The position numbers were made by a program, and so were the translations under genes. This document shows, one piece after another, positions 53,982 through 63,672 of a DNA stretch of 64,000 nucleotides; position 1 is the stretch's first letter; every line of letters begins with the position of its first letter. Source of the stretch: Paenibacillus sp. JZ16 (GTDB lineage: Bacteria > Bacillota > Bacilli > Paenibacillales > Paenibacillaceae); assembly GCF_015326965.1 (NCBI RefSeq), contig NZ_CP017659.1, positions 1,798,001 through 1,862,000 on the forward strand. The letters are read 5' to 3'. A model generated the notes under the pieces. That model saw only the letters and a program-made list of their open reading frames with translations. It ran no database searches and was not told the DNA's origin.

Positions 53982-54064
53982 ATCCACCCTCCCCTTGAGA
54001 AGCTTTGTCCCATTTTATGTAGGTTCAGGAGGAAATATGTGCCGCAAAGTGATGCCCGAATGAT

Positions 54065-54102
54065 TAAAAAAAAGAGCCAGAATAATAGGTTCTGCCTCTT
54101 TT
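54065..54102 (-). terminator. Terminator after pnp
   Basis: AAAAGAG (54070-54076) and CAGAA (54078-54082) pair with TTCTG (54090-54094) and CTCTTTT (54096-54102), followed by T-run on the minus strand. It is about 40 nt past the pnp stop. Confidence 0.85.
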
Positions 54103-54140
54103 CCTTCTATCTATATGCTGTTAAACAAACAAAGCGCGGA

Positions 54141-56246
54141 TTACGATCCGCTCTTGTTTGTTTCCGCAGTCAAAACCGCTTTGCGAGACAGGTTAATCCG
54201 TCCCTGCTGGTCGATTTCGGTAACCTTCACGGTAATGACGTCACCGATTGCAACCACGTCCTCTACCTTCGCTACGCGCTCGGTCGAGAGCTGGGAGATA
54301 TGAACAAGCCCGTCTTTGTTAGGCAGGATTTCAACGAATGCACCGAATTTCTCAATCCGTTTTACAGTACCTGTATAGATTTCGCCAACAGCTACCTCAC
54401 GCACTATGCCTTCGATAATCGAAAGAGCTTTTTTGTTCATCTCATCGTTGGAGGATGCAATAAACACGCGGCCGTCTTGCTCGATATCGATTTTCACGCC
54501 GGTTTCTTCGATGATTTTGTTGATGATCTTGCCGCCGGCACCGATTACATCACGGATTTTGTCCGGATTGATCTGCATCGTAATAATCTTAGGCGCATAT
54601 TGGGATAACGTTTCTCTTGGCTTTTGAATGGCTTCTGCCATTTTTCCAAGGATATGCATCCGTCCTTCTTTGGCCTGCTGCAGTGCTTCCTGCAAAATCG
54701 CGCGGTCGATACCGTCGATCTTGATATCCATCTGAATGGCGGTAACCCCGTCAGGTGTCCCTGCAACCTTGAAGTCCATGTCGCCGAGATGGTCTTCCAT
54801 CCCTTGAATATCGGTCAAGATGGAAACATGATCTCCGTCTTTAATCAAGCCCATCGCCACGCCGGCTACAGGTGCTTTGATCGGTACCCCTGCATCCATC
54901 ATAGCAAGCGTGCTCGCACAAATACTCGCTTGGGAAGTCGAACCATTCGATTCAATAACTTCAGACACGAGGCGAATCGTGTACGGGAATTCCACTTCAT
55001 TCGGAATGACCTTAGACAATGCACGTTCACCAAGTGCGCCGTGACCAATTTCACGACGGCCTGGAGCGCGAAGCGGACGAGCTTCCCCTACGCTGAACGG
55101 CGGGAAGTTGTAATGGTGCATGAAACGCTTGGTCTCTTCCAGATCGATTCCATCGAGAATCTGTACATCACCTAGTGCACCTAGTGTACATACGCTAAGA
55201 GCCTGGGTTTGTCCACGTGTAAACAGACCGGAACCATGCGTTCTAGGCAGCAGGCTGGTATCGCAATCGATAGGACGGATCTCGGACAGACCACGACCAT
55301 CCGGACGAACCTTGTCATGCGTGATCAAACGTCGAACTTCTTCCTTCACGATATCGTGAAGCACTTCTTTAACATCCTTCAACAACTCAGGCGTCTCGAT
55401 ATACTTCTCTTCAAATACGGTGTACGCTTCATCATTGATAGCGTCAATCGCATCCTGGCGAGCATGTTTCTCCTCAATGCGAACCGCTTCAACAAGACGA
55501 GCTTCGGCGAAATCGCGCACTTCACGATTCACCGTTTCATTGACCGCATGAAGTTTAACCGCCATTTTCTCTTTACCGCAAGCGGCTACGAGTTCTTCGA
55601 TCTTGGCTACGATTTTCTTGATTTCCTCATGCCCGAACATGATTGCTTCCAGCATGACTTCCTCAGGAACCTCGTTTGCTTCGGCTTCAACCATCATGAT
55701 CGCATCTTTGGTGCCAGCGACGACCAGATAGATATCACTTACTTCCTGCTCGGCAATATTCGGGTTCACCACGAATTTCCCGTCAACGCGACCGACCGCT
55801 ACGCCGCCGATCGGGCCGTTAAAAGGCACATCCGAGATGCTCAAGGCAGCGGAAGTACCGATCATTGCCGCGATTTCCGGCTCGCAATCCTGATCTACGC
55901 TCATCACGAGGTTCAGAACCTGTACATCATTACGGAAGCCTTCAGGGAACAACGGACGAATCGGACGGTCTGTCAGACGGCTGGCAAGAATCGCTTTCTC
56001 GCTTGGTCTGCCTTCCCGTTTGATGAATCCACCCGGAATTTTACCGACGGCGTACAAACGCTCCTCATAGTTGACCGTCAATGGAAAGAAATCCAAATCC
56101 TTCGGTTCACTGGAAGCTGTCACTGTACACAGGACTGCCGTTTCGCCGTAACGAACCATCACAGCCGCATTTGCCTGCTTCGCAAGGCGCCCTGTTTCGA
56201 ACACGAGGGGTCTTCCGCCAAGCTGCATTTCAACACGTGTTTCCAT
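54141..56246 (-). CDS. pnp: Polynucleotide phosphorylase
   Basis: A 701-residue 3'-5' exoribonuclease using phosphate. It has two RNase PH domains ([16 protein letters not shown] and [14 protein letters not shown] in the second), a KH domain ([19 protein letters not shown]) and a C-terminal S1 domain ([20 protein letters not shown]). It is the main mRNA decay exonuclease and a degradosome partner of RNase Y. The ATG at 56246 has GAGGAGGG six nt upstream; an upstream frame to 56327 is rejected. The 5' side has a stable hairpin in a 400-nt gap and rpsO is upstream, the usual order. Confidence 0.98.
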   Translation of the reverse strand: METRVEMQLGGRPLVFETGRLAKQANAAVMVRYGETAVLCTVTASSEPKDLDFFPLTVNYEERLYAVGKIPGGFIKREGRPSEKAILASRLTDRPIRPLFPEGFRNDVQVLNLVMSVDQDCEPEIAAMIGTSAALSISDVPFNGPIGGVAVGRVDGKFVVNPNIAEQEVSDIYLVVAGTKDAIMMVEAEANEVPEEVMLEAIMFGHEEIKKIVAKIEELVAACGKEKMAVKLHAVNETVNREVRDFAEARLVEAVRIEEKHARQDAIDAINDEAYTVFEEKYIETPELLKDVKEVLHDIVKEEVRRLITHDKVRPDGRGLSEIRPIDCDTSLLPRTHGSGLFTRGQTQALSVCTLGALGDVQILDGIDLEETKRFMHHYNFPPFSVGEARPLRAPGRREIGHGALGERALSKVIPNEVEFPYTIRLVSEVIESNGSTSQASICASTLAMMDAGVPIKAPVAGVAMGLIKDGDHVSILTDIQGMEDHLGDMDFKVAGTPDGVTAIQMDIKIDGIDRAILQEALQQAKEGRMHILGKMAEAIQKPRETLSQYAPKIITMQINPDKIRDVIGAGGKIINKIIEETGVKIDIEQDGRVFIASSNDEMNKKALSIIEGIVREVAVGEIYTGTVKRIEKFGAFVEILPNKDGLVHISQLSTERVAKVEDVVAIGDVITVKVTEIDQQGRINLSRKAVLTAETNKSGS

Positions 56247-56492
56247 GTAATCCCTCCTCATGGGGATAAATTTTTTTTGAAATCTTCTTCTACCATCAGC
56301 ATGTCTTTTGCAAAACACTGTCCACATTTCCTAACCAGAGCCATCCAAACGGTCGAAATCGCAAACCTATGTACAGGAACAACCCGAACCGTATAGAACA
56401 TTCTCCGTATAGATTGCCCCTGGTTATACCATTAAGCGAAATTTAGCGAACAGACCACGCCTACAATCTATAAAGAATCTATATTAAGATAA

Positions 56493-56542
56493 CCCCACAA
56501 AGTGGAGTTTAGGCTATGAAGCGTACGCAGTACTTTGTGGGG
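56493..56542. other. Stable stem-loop in the pnp leader
   Basis: CCCCACAAAGT (56493-56503) pairs perfectly with ACTTTGTGGGG (56532-56542); the 28-nt loop contains GCGTACGC. On the minus strand it is followed by TTATCTT, not a good T-run, so a processing or autoregulatory element is more plausible than a terminator. Confidence 0.7.
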
Positions 56543-56580
56543 AAGCTCGAAAACGGTAAATTGTACAATACTTAGAAAAG

Positions 56581-56630
56581 AGCCCGGCTGTGCCGCTGTC
56601 GTTCCAAGAAGGACAGTGGACAACCAGGCT
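56581..56630 (-). terminator. Terminator after rpsO
   Basis: A long imperfect hairpin: outer AGCC (56581-56584)/GGCT (56627-56630), then GGCTGT/ACAACC, CC/GG, CTGTC/GACAG. The minus strand then reads TCTTTT. It is about 25 nt past the S15 stop. Confidence 0.75.
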
Positions 56631-56654
56631 GTTTTCGGCACATCTTATGGATGA

Positions 56655-56924
56655 TTAGCGACGCAATCCAAGCTTCTCGATCAAAGCACTGTAACGTTTA
56701 ACATCCTTGTTTTTCAAGTATGCAAGCAACTTACGGCGTTGGCCGACCATTTTCAACAATCCACGACGGGAATGATGATCCTTCTTGTGAGTACGCAAGT
56801 GGTCAGTCAAGTTCGTAATGTTTTCCGTTAGGATAGCGATTTGCACCTCTGGAGATCCTGTATCGGACTCATGAGTTTTGTGCTCGTCAATCAGTTGTTG
56901 TTTACGTTCTTGAGTTAATGCCAT
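56655..56924 (-). CDS. rpsO: 30S ribosomal protein S15
   Basis: An 89-residue protein of the 30S platform that binds 16S rRNA helices and leads S6/S18 assembly. The sequence is typical ([27 protein letters not shown] to the end LGLRR). The ATG at 56924 has GGGAGGTGA seven to eight nt upstream; a frame extension of ten residues is not used. It is preceded by a leader with a hairpin that may serve autoregulation, and followed by pnp. Confidence 0.98.
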   Translation of the reverse strand: MALTQERKQQLIDEHKTHESDTGSPEVQIAILTENITNLTDHLRTHKKDHHSRRGLLKMVGQRRKLLAYLKNKDVKRYSALIEKLGLRR

Positions 56925-57001
56925 CCTGTTCACCTCCCTCATTATAATCGCCATTGGCCCAGGTACCGACGGTGAGATCGAACATCCAAGCCAAGGTTAA
57001 A

Positions 57002-57020
57002 TCGCCCTATCTTCAGGCGA
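57002..57020 (-). promoter_or_regulatory. Stem-loop in the rpsO leader
   Basis: TCGCC (57002-57006) pairs with GGCGA (57016-57020), loop of nine nt. It is in the rpsO 5' leader, just downstream of the -10 element. S15 autoregulation via leader structures is known in Gram-positive bacteria; whether this is that element is open. Confidence 0.35.
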
Positions 57021-57028
57021 CCTCTAAG

Positions 57029-57057
57029 AGTATAGCATACTTTACCTGAAAAAGAAA
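57029..57057 (-). promoter_or_regulatory. Putative rpsO promoter
   Basis: Minus strand -10 TATACT (57029-57034) with TTTCTT as a poor -35 element at 17 nt (57052-57057). The leader would be about 100 nt. Confidence 0.4.
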
Positions 57058-57088
57058 ATCCGTTTGCGAACAATTTGTCCCAAACCGT

Positions 57089-58042
57089 TTATTCACTGAC
57101 TTTCAATATTTTGCGGGCCTCGACGGCATCTCGCTGAATCCATTCCACAAGCTCCTGAACCGATTCGAATTTATGCTCCTTGCGGATATATTGAACAATA
57201 TCCACCGTCATGATCTGGTCATACAGATCCCCTTCAAAATCGAACAGATGGACCTCGAAGATCGGTTCTGTAATCCCTTCGTGGAACGTCGGCTTCACGC
57301 CGATGTTCATGACGCCCGGAATCCAGTCGTGATGCTTATCCGTGCGAGCACGGACGGCATAGACGCCTAATGCAGGTGCCACGAACGGATCGGTTAATTC
57401 CAAGTTGGCAGTAGGAAAACCGATCTTTCTTCCCCGCTTCTCCCCATGAATAACCGTGCCGCGGATATGGTAATTCCGTCCGAGCCAGCGGTTTGCATCC
57501 GACAGCTGTCCTGTTTTCAAGGCAATCCGTATGGATGAACTTCCCACCTTCTCGCCATCGACCAGGAACGGCGGAACCGTAACGACAGACATCCTGCCTT
57601 CGCCGAGTTCCTGAAGCTTGACCGCGTCACCGGCGCCCTTATGGCCGAATCGGAAATCAAATCCGACAACCGCCGTTTGCAGATTCAAGGGAAACAGCAT
57701 TTCTTCAACAAACGTTTCCGGACTCACCTGGGAGAACTCCTTATTGAACTCGACAACGTACAAAATATCGATCCCCATTGCCTCAAGCAGCTGCTGCTTG
57801 TCAGGCTGAGGTGTCAGATATCCCTCATAGCTCCCTTTACCAATGACGTCTTTCGGATGAGGATAAAAGGTAATGAGTGCAGCCGGCACTCCATTCTCCC
57901 GCGCAATATTAACAGCCGTCGAAAGCACGCTGGCATGTCCCAGGTGAAGACCGTCGAACTGGCCGATTGCAGCTACCTTCGGCTCAGCAGCTTCTCGTAC
58001 AATATCAGAAGATACAGGATAGGATAAAGAAACAACCCTCAT
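57089..58042 (-). CDS. ribF: Bifunctional riboflavin kinase/FAD synthetase
   Basis: A 317-residue enzyme that phosphorylates riboflavin to FMN and adenylates FMN to FAD. The N-terminal nucleotidyltransferase domain has AIGQFDGLHLGHASVL (HXGH) and the KVGSSSIR motif, and the C-terminal kinase domain has GRKIGFPTANLEL. AGGTGAGTAAGC precedes the ATG. No FMN riboswitch was seen in the 35-nt gap to truB. Standard position between truB and rpsO. Confidence 0.96.
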   Translation of the reverse strand: MRVVSLSYPVSSDIVREAAEPKVAAIGQFDGLHLGHASVLSTAVNIARENGVPAALITFYPHPKDVIGKGSYEGYLTPQPDKQQLLEAMGIDILYVVEFNKEFSQVSPETFVEEMLFPLNLQTAVVGFDFRFGHKGAGDAVKLQELGEGRMSVVTVPPFLVDGEKVGSSSIRIALKTGQLSDANRWLGRNYHIRGTVIHGEKRGRKIGFPTANLELTDPFVAPALGVYAVRARTDKHHDWIPGVMNIGVKPTFHEGITEPIFEVHLFDFEGDLYDQIMTVDIVQYIRKEHKFESVQELVEWIQRDAVEARKILKVSE

Positions 58043-58077
58043 GCTTACTCACCTCCACTCACTAAATCCAGTCGTGC

Positions 58078-58989
58078 TTAGGAAAATACTTTCACAGGAA
58101 CGATAGCCCCTGTCTCCTCTTGCCGCTTATAGATTCCCAGAAAGTTTTCCTTTATATCATACAAACGAATAGGCTCCGAGCTGTCAACCGGCGGCTCCAC
58201 CGCTCTTGAGGACAAGCGCTGTCCTTGCAGGGCAGCATCGGTTTTCTCTTCAGAAACCGTATGCTTCGGCAGAAAATCAATCGCTTGATCCACGGGAATA
58301 AGCCGGGTGTGCAGCGTATCATCCTTCATGAACTGCTCAATTTGCTCCAGGGTTAAGCACTGCTCCTCCGTGATTCCCGCTGATACTGTGCGTACCAGCT
58401 TAACCATGACAGATGGCACGCCGAGCTTCTTCCCGATATCCACGCAAAGCGTGCGGATGTATGTACCTTTGGAGCATAATACGCGGAAAGAAATTTCCGT
58501 ATAATCCCCTTCAGCATCAAAATCCGTCATTTCGATTTCATGAATCGTTACCGTCCGGCTCTTGCGTTCCACCGTCTTCCCTTCTCTGGCAAGCTCGTAT
58601 AATCGTTTACCATTGATTTTGACAGCGGAAAACATGGGCGGAATCTGCGAGATCTGGCCTGTAAAAGATTGCAGCGCTTCAAGCGCTTCCTCCCTTGTCA
58701 CATGGACACCATCTGCCGTCTCCACTACATTCCCGGTAATATCTTCGGTATCCGTCGAATATCCGAGGCGGAGAACCGCATGATATTCTTTAGGCAGTTC
58801 CTGCAGGTATTCCACAACTCGTGTGGCTCTCCCCAAGCATAACGGAAGCACACCCGTTACTTCGGGGTCCAGCGTGCCCGTATGTCCGATTCGCTTCAAA
58901 CGAACCATTCCCCGAACTTTCGCGACCACATCGTGGGATGTCCAGCCTGCCGGCTTGTGAACGGCCAAGATGCCTTCTAATTGTGTCAT
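58078..58989 (-). CDS. truB: tRNA pseudouridine(55) synthase
   Basis: A 303-residue enzyme that makes pseudouridine 55 in the T-loop. The catalytic Asp is in [14 protein letters not shown] (about residues 36-49); [13 protein letters not shown] and the KGTYIRTL segment follow, with a PUA-like C-terminal domain. The ATG overlaps the nrnA stop by four bases. It is part of the nusA-infB operon, in the conserved place before ribF. Confidence 0.97.
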   Translation of the reverse strand: MTQLEGILAVHKPAGWTSHDVVAKVRGMVRLKRIGHTGTLDPEVTGVLPLCLGRATRVVEYLQELPKEYHAVLRLGYSTDTEDITGNVVETADGVHVTREEALEALQSFTGQISQIPPMFSAVKINGKRLYELAREGKTVERKSRTVTIHEIEMTDFDAEGDYTEISFRVLCSKGTYIRTLCVDIGKKLGVPSVMVKLVRTVSAGITEEQCLTLEQIEQFMKDDTLHTRLIPVDQAIDFLPKHTVSEEKTDAALQGQRLSSRAVEPPVDSSEPIRLYDIKENFLGIYKRQEETGAIVPVKVFS

Positions 58990-59963
58990 AGCTTTAATCT
59001 CACCTGCTCTATTACTCTAGGAATAATGTCATGAAGCGAGCCTTCAATGCTGCAACCGGCTGCCCGCACATGGCCGCCTCCGCCAAATATTTGAGCTAAT
59101 GCCGCCACATCCACTTTTCCGGCTGAACGTAAACTCGCCTTGACCATTCCGGACTTCAGCGATTTGAACAGAATGCCGACTTCAACTCCCTGAATGTTGC
59201 GGGGGTAATTGACAATTCCCTCCAGATCCTCGCTAACGGCGCCGCATAATTCCATAAACTCAGGCGTTACGTATACCCAGGCTATTTTGCCGTCATCCGA
59301 CAGACTTAACGTGTTTAACGCCTGAACCAGCACCTTCATCTGTGGAAGCGTCATTTCCTCCAGTAACGTTTCCGCAATCTCGGGACCGTTGACGCCATAG
59401 GACAACAGATCCGAAGCAATACTCATCACCTTGGGCGATGTATTCGAATAGCGAAAACCGCCGGTATCGGTTAACAATCCCGTATATATCGCTGTTGCAA
59501 TATCGGCATCCCAGTTCACTTCAAACAAATTCAGCAAATCATAAAGGATTTCAGCGGTTGCTGCCGCGTCCGGCACGACCAGGTTGACGGCTCCATAACG
59601 ATCGTTTGTTGGATGATGGTCAATATTAACGATGCTTGCATGATCGGCAAATACTTGTTTCGTATAGCCTACTCTAGCAAAATCCGCACAATCCACACAA
59701 ATGACGTGTGAGAACGTTCTTCCAGGATGCTGTTCTGACAGATTGAGAATGTCTTCTGCATGCCACAACATTTTCATGCGTTTTGGAATGGGCCCCTCAT
59801 TGATCATCGTGAATTTCTTGCCCAGACATGAGAGAAGCCAGCCCACCGCTAGGGTGGAACTGACTGCATCTCCATCGGGCTGAACATGCGACACAACCAA
59901 ATAATCATCGTGCTCCAGCAGGAATGACTTCACCTGCTGCAGCTCTTGTTCATAGGTCTGCAT
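58986..59963 (-). CDS. nrnA: Bifunctional oligoribonuclease and PAP phosphatase
   Basis: A 325-residue DHH/DHHA1 phosphoesterase. It has HVQPDGDAVSS, DCADFAR, the DHH motif in NIDHHPTND, and the C-terminal GGGGHVRAAG. It degrades 2-5 nt RNA and hydrolyses pAp to AMP. AGAGGG is six to seven nt before the ATG. It sits between rbfA and truB, as in B. subtilis relatives, and its role fits the RNA-decay theme of the region. Confidence 0.95.
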   Translation of the reverse strand: MQTYEQELQQVKSFLLEHDDYLVVSHVQPDGDAVSSTLAVGWLLSCLGKKFTMINEGPIPKRMKMLWHAEDILNLSEQHPGRTFSHVICVDCADFARVGYTKQVFADHASIVNIDHHPTNDRYGAVNLVVPDAAATAEILYDLLNLFEVNWDADIATAIYTGLLTDTGGFRYSNTSPKVMSIASDLLSYGVNGPEIAETLLEEMTLPQMKVLVQALNTLSLSDDGKIAWVYVTPEFMELCGAVSEDLEGIVNYPRNIQGVEVGILFKSLKSGMVKASLRSAGKVDVAALAQIFGGGGHVRAAGCSIEGSLHDIIPRVIEQVRLKL

Positions 59964-59993
59964 TCGCCCTCTCCTTTATAAAAACGAACTACT

Positions 59994-60347
59994 CTATTTC
60001 TCTTCGCGATCCACGATTTCGGTCAACAGCTTCTCAATATGGCTGCCGTACGCAATGGAATCATCGAATTTGAAGATCAGCTCCGGCACATGCCGGAGTC
60101 GAATCCGCTTGCCCAGCTCGGAGCGGAGAAAGCCGCTTGCCTTCTCCAACCCTTTTAAGGAAGCTGCCTTCTGCTCGTCGTCGCCGAGCACGCTCAGGTA
60201 TACCTTCGCTTGAGACAGGTCGTTTGTAACATCAACACCGGTCACTGTAATGAAACCGATTCTTGGGTCTTTCATCTCCGTTTGGATCAGTTGGCTGAGC
60301 TCTTTTTTAATCTGCTCGCCTACGCGCCCAGTTCTGATTTTTGCCAT
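59994..60347 (-). CDS. rbfA: 30S ribosome-binding factor A
   Basis: A 117-residue KH-like protein for late 30S maturation and cold adaptation. Typical pieces are [44 protein letters not shown] and [29 protein letters not shown] precedes the ATG. It lies between infB and nrnA, same strand. Confidence 0.97.
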   Translation of the reverse strand: MAKIRTGRVGEQIKKELSQLIQTEMKDPRIGFITVTGVDVTNDLSQAKVYLSVLGDDEQKAASLKGLEKASGFLRSELGKRIRLRHVPELIFKFDDSIAYGSHIEKLLTEIVDREEK

Positions 60348-60366
60348 GGTCTGATCACCTCATTCG

Positions 60367-63027
60367 TTAGCGCTCTACTGTCTCCATGATGAAGGCTTCG
60401 ATTACGTCTCCTTCTTTGACGTCGCTATAGCTTGCCAAGGTAATACCGCACTCATAACCCTGTGCCACTTCTTTAGCGTCATCTTTAAAGCGCTTGAGGG
60501 AATCGATCTTGCCTTCATGAACGACAATGCCGTCACGGATCAAGCGAACTTCTGCGTTACGCGCAATTTTACCGGATGTCACCATACATCCTGCAATCGT
60601 ACCCACTTTGCTCACTTTAAAGGTGTTGCGGACTTCCGCATGACCGATCACGGTTTCTTTGTACTCCGGATCGAGCATCCCCTTCATAGCTTGCTCAATT
60701 TCCTCGATTACATTATATATTACACGGTGCAGACGAATATCAACCTTTTCCTGCTCGGCGGTTTGCTTCGCTTGAACGTCCGGACGAACGTTAAAGCCGA
60801 TAACAATCGCGTTGGAAGCAGCGGCCAAAATAATATCGGATTCCGTGATTGCCCCGGCACCGCTGTGGATAATTTTGACGCGAACGCCTTCCACCTCGAT
60901 TTTGTTCAAGGAACCTTTCAGTGCCTCAACAGAACCTTGTACGTCACCTTTGATAATCACGTTAAGATCTTTGATCTCACCGTCTTTAATGTGTTGGAAC
61001 AGATCATCCAGCGTCACGCGGGTATTCGTGTTCAACTCGGATTGACGATGGGTAATCGCACGCTTATCAGCGATATTACGCGCTTTACGCTCATCTTCAA
61101 ACACCATAAACGGATCGCCGGCGCCTGGAACTTCAGTCAAACCGGTAATTTCAACCGGCGTTGAAGGACCCGCTTCTTTTAATCGACGTCCTTTATCGTT
61201 CACCATTGCACGAATACGACCAAAGCAGTTGCCCGCTACGAAGGCGTCGCCCACTTTCAATGTACCATGCTGAACGAGAATGCGTGCTACCGGACCTCTG
61301 CCTTTATCGAGCTCAGCCTCAATAACAGTACCGCGTGCGCGTTTGTCAGGGTTTGCTTTATATTCATTCACTTCTGCTACCAGAAGAATCATTTCAAGCA
61401 AGTCTTCCAGACCCATCCGCTGTTTCGCCGAAACGTTAACGAAGATGGTGTCTCCGCCCCACTCTTCAGGCACTAACTCGTATTCCGTCAATTCTTGTTT
61501 GACTTTATCCGGGTTAGCATCAGGTTTATCGATTTTGTTCACGGCAACGATGATCGGCAAGCCTGCAGCTTTCGCATGGTTAATCGCTTCGACCGTCTGT
61601 GGCATCACGCCGTCGTCAGCCGCAACCACGATGATCGTCATATCCGTTACTTGCGCACCACGGGCACGCATAGCCGTAAACGCTTCGTGGCCTGGTGTAT
61701 CCAGGAACGTAATCTTCTTGTTATTGATCTCGACTTGATAAGCACCGATATGCTGCGTAATACCGCCAGCCTCTCCACTCGATACATTCGTGGAACGGAT
61801 CGCATCAAGCAGCGTCGTTTTACCGTGGTCGACGTGACCCATGATGGTAACGACCGGTGGACGCTCTTTCAGTTCTTCCGGAGCATCGTTTTCTTCAACG
61901 GTCTCAAAACGATCTTCCTCAACCGGAATTTTCACTTCGACTTCTACACCGAATTCGCCAGCGAGCAATAGAATCGTATCGATATCCAGCTCCTGGTTGA
62001 TGGTGGCCATCACGCCGAGGAAAATCAGCTTCTTGATGACTTCGGAAGCGTCCTTGTGAAGCAGCTTCGCCGTTTCACCGACGGTCATGTTGCCACGGAC
62101 GATAATTTTCTTCGGCGTGTTGTCGATTTTCTCACGAGGCGGCTGCTGATTATGTTGATTCCGGCCACGGTTGTTCTTTCCACCGCGATTGTTGCCACGG
62201 AATCCACCTTGACGGTTGTTGTCATCAAAACGCTTGGAGTCTGAACGATTGTTATTGTTGTTTCTGGAACCGCGGTTCTGGCTGTTACTGTTGTTGTTGT
62301 TAGAGCTTGTGAATCCGCCTCCGGTTCCACCCGGCTTGCTCTGTGGACGTGCTCCGCCTTGGTTGTTGCTGCCCTGCGGACGCGATCCACCTTGATTACT
62401 GCCTTGCGGACGTGCGCCGCCTTGACCTCCGCCCTGAGGACGTGATCCGGTCTGCGTGCTGCCGCCTGGTCTGGATGCTTGGCTACGATTGTTCTGCTGA
62501 CTTCCTTGTGCGGAGCCAGACTGATTTCTTCGGGTATCCTGTCCTCCTTGGGGACGCTGGGAACCTGAAGCATTCTGAGTGTTTTGATTCGTTCTACTAT
62601 TCATACCTACCTGCTTTTCCTGTTGTTTTTTGGGCTGGCTTTGACCTTGTTGTCCTGTTGCTCTCTGTCCTGAATTACGCATACCGTCCTGCCCATTACG
62701 GTTGCCTTCTGCACTTCCGCTAGCGGAAGTGCCTTCTGTTCTTGCATTGGATACAGTTGCAGCCGCATTGGCTCCGGAAACCGCCGGTTTACGATTCTCG
62801 GTTCGGGAAGCGTCGCCACTATCCCGCTTGGCTGCTGCATTCGATTTGATATCTTTAAAGAACTGCTCGACCTTGGACACCGTATCGTTTTCCATTACGC
62901 TCATATGGTTATTGACCGGAACGTTCAAACGTTTAAGGATCGTGATGATTTCTTTACTGCTCATGTTCAACGATTTAGCATATTCGTATACTCGAAGTTT
63001 ATTGTCTTTGTTTTCCTGTTTACTCAA
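60367..63027 (-). CDS. infB: Translation initiation factor IF-2
   Basis: An 886-residue GTPase that binds initiator tRNA and joins the subunits. The N-terminal region (about 60-300) is unusually long and disordered, with RPQG/GGS/Asn-rich repeats. The GTPase core has [12 protein letters not shown] (G1), DTPGHEAF (G3), NKID (G4) and SAK (G5), followed by the C-terminal domains. The start is a TTG with GGAGGTGGAG, overlapping the ylxQ end by eight nt. Alternative internal starts as in E. coli are possible but not shown. Confidence 0.97.
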   Translation of the reverse strand: MSKQENKDNKLRVYEYAKSLNMSSKEIITILKRLNVPVNNHMSVMENDTVSKVEQFFKDIKSNAAAKRDSGDASRTENRKPAVSGANAAATVSNARTEGTSASGSAEGNRNGQDGMRNSGQRATGQQGQSQPKKQQEKQVGMNSRTNQNTQNASGSQRPQGGQDTRRNQSGSAQGSQQNNRSQASRPGGSTQTGSRPQGGGQGGARPQGSNQGGSRPQGSNNQGGARPQSKPGGTGGGFTSSNNNNSNSQNRGSRNNNNNRSDSKRFDDNNRQGGFRGNNRGGKNNRGRNQHNQQPPREKIDNTPKKIIVRGNMTVGETAKLLHKDASEVIKKLIFLGVMATINQELDIDTILLLAGEFGVEVEVKIPVEEDRFETVEENDAPEELKERPPVVTIMGHVDHGKTTLLDAIRSTNVSSGEAGGITQHIGAYQVEINNKKITFLDTPGHEAFTAMRARGAQVTDMTIIVVAADDGVMPQTVEAINHAKAAGLPIIVAVNKIDKPDANPDKVKQELTEYELVPEEWGGDTIFVNVSAKQRMGLEDLLEMILLVAEVNEYKANPDKRARGTVIEAELDKGRGPVARILVQHGTLKVGDAFVAGNCFGRIRAMVNDKGRRLKEAGPSTPVEITGLTEVPGAGDPFMVFEDERKARNIADKRAITHRQSELNTNTRVTLDDLFQHIKDGEIKDLNVIIKGDVQGSVEALKGSLNKIEVEGVRVKIIHSGAGAITESDIILAAASNAIVIGFNVRPDVQAKQTAEQEKVDIRLHRVIYNVIEEIEQAMKGMLDPEYKETVIGHAEVRNTFKVSKVGTIAGCMVTSGKIARNAEVRLIRDGIVVHEGKIDSLKRFKDDAKEVAQGYECGITLASYSDVKEGDVIEAFIMETVER
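62341..62450 (-). repeat. infB: Tandem repeats in the infB linker
   Basis: Four imperfect copies of a 30-33 nt unit, starting near 62341, 62374, 62404 and 62434, each containing GCGGACG or a close variant and encoding RPQG followed by Gly/Ser/Asn. They fall in the disordered part of IF-2. Confidence 0.7.
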
Positions 63028-63346
63028 TATACTCCACCTCCGACATTGTCTCCAGTTTCTTGGAGATCATTTCTGCGAATCCTTGATCCGTAACTGCCAG
63101 CACAACCCGCTCGGGTTTACCTACACTTGTGCCCAGACTTTCCCGGTCAAATCCGATTACCAGAGGGATATTGTAAGAACCGCATTTATCGCGGATCTTC
63201 TTTGTTGTATTCACTGAGGCGTCACCCGCCAGAATAACCAATTTTGCTTCAGAAGACCGGATGGCTTTGAGCACGATCTCATCCCCGGTAACCACCTTAC
63301 CTGCCCTCATGGCCAGGCCGAGCTGAGAAAGCGCCCTATTCATCAT
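63020..63346 (-). CDS. ylxQ: YlxQ, ribosomal L7Ae-family protein
   Basis: A 108-residue L7Ae/L30e/Gadd45-fold protein that binds kink-turn RNA ([36 protein letters not shown] and [10 protein letters not shown]). It overlaps ylxR by 11 nt and infB by 8 nt, so the three are coupled. The start at 63346 has AGAGAG eight nt upstream; the next codon is also ATG and is an alternative. The longer frame to 63415 is rejected. Confidence 0.9.
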   Translation of the reverse strand: MMNRALSQLGLAMRAGKVVTGDEIVLKAIRSSEAKLVILAGDASVNTTKKIRDKCGSYNIPLVIGFDRESLGTSVGKPERVVLAVTDQGFAEMISKKLETMSEVEYIE

Positions 63347-63647
63347 CGGCAGCACTCTCTTTTGCAGCCAGGAATTCATCTTCCACCTTGATGAAATCCT
63401 GTGCCAACTGTTCATAGATCTCTGGCTTCACATGTTGTTTCAACGCGCGATCCAGTGCTTTATTTTTGTGCGCCAGCTTGAAGCAGGAAACTTTGCCGCA
63501 TAAATACGCTCCCCGTCCCGACTTTTTGCCGGTGAGATCGATCAGGACAGCATCCTCGGGAGTCCTAACAATCCGGATAAGCTCTTTCTTCGGCATCATT
63601 TCCTGACACGCTACACATTTACGCAGCGGTATCTTTCTCTGTTTCAA
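63336..63647 (-). CDS. ylxR: YlxR RNA-binding protein (DUF448)
   Basis: A 103-residue basic protein of the YlxR family, with RKCVACQEMMPKKELIRIVR and GRGAYLCGKVSCF, which place conserved Cys. In B. subtilis YlxR (RnpM) binds RNase P RNA and affects many transcripts. It starts with TTG after GGGGG at eight nt. Conserved between nusA and ylxQ. Confidence 0.93.
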   Translation of the reverse strand: MKQRKIPLRKCVACQEMMPKKELIRIVRTPEDAVLIDLTGKKSGRGAYLCGKVSCFKLAHKNKALDRALKQHVKPEIYEQLAQDFIKVEDEFLAAKESAADDE

Positions 63648-63672
63648 GACGACAACCCCCTGTCATTTGGAA

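Larger units (their letters stand above)
56247..56654. other. rpsO-pnp intergenic region
   Basis: About 400 nt without a gene. It carries the rpsO terminator (56581-56630), a stable stem-loop (56493-56542) and an AT-rich stretch before pnp. No standard -35/-10 pair with good scores was found in front of pnp; TTCGCT with TATAAC at 16-bp spacing is the best seen and weak. Confidence 0.6.

Noticed and set aside
55209..56396. A 395-codon open frame on the plus strand
   Set aside because: It lies entirely opposite pnp, has no ribosome site, and its residues look like random reverse translation; pnp is certain.
58043..58077. FMN riboswitch before ribF
   Set aside because: Only 35 nt separate ribF and truB, far too short, and no FMN box sequence is there.
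62341..62450. Regular 30-33 nt repeats resembling a CRISPR array
   Set aside because: The copies are within infB in frame and encode RPQG-type peptide repeats; there are no unique spacers.
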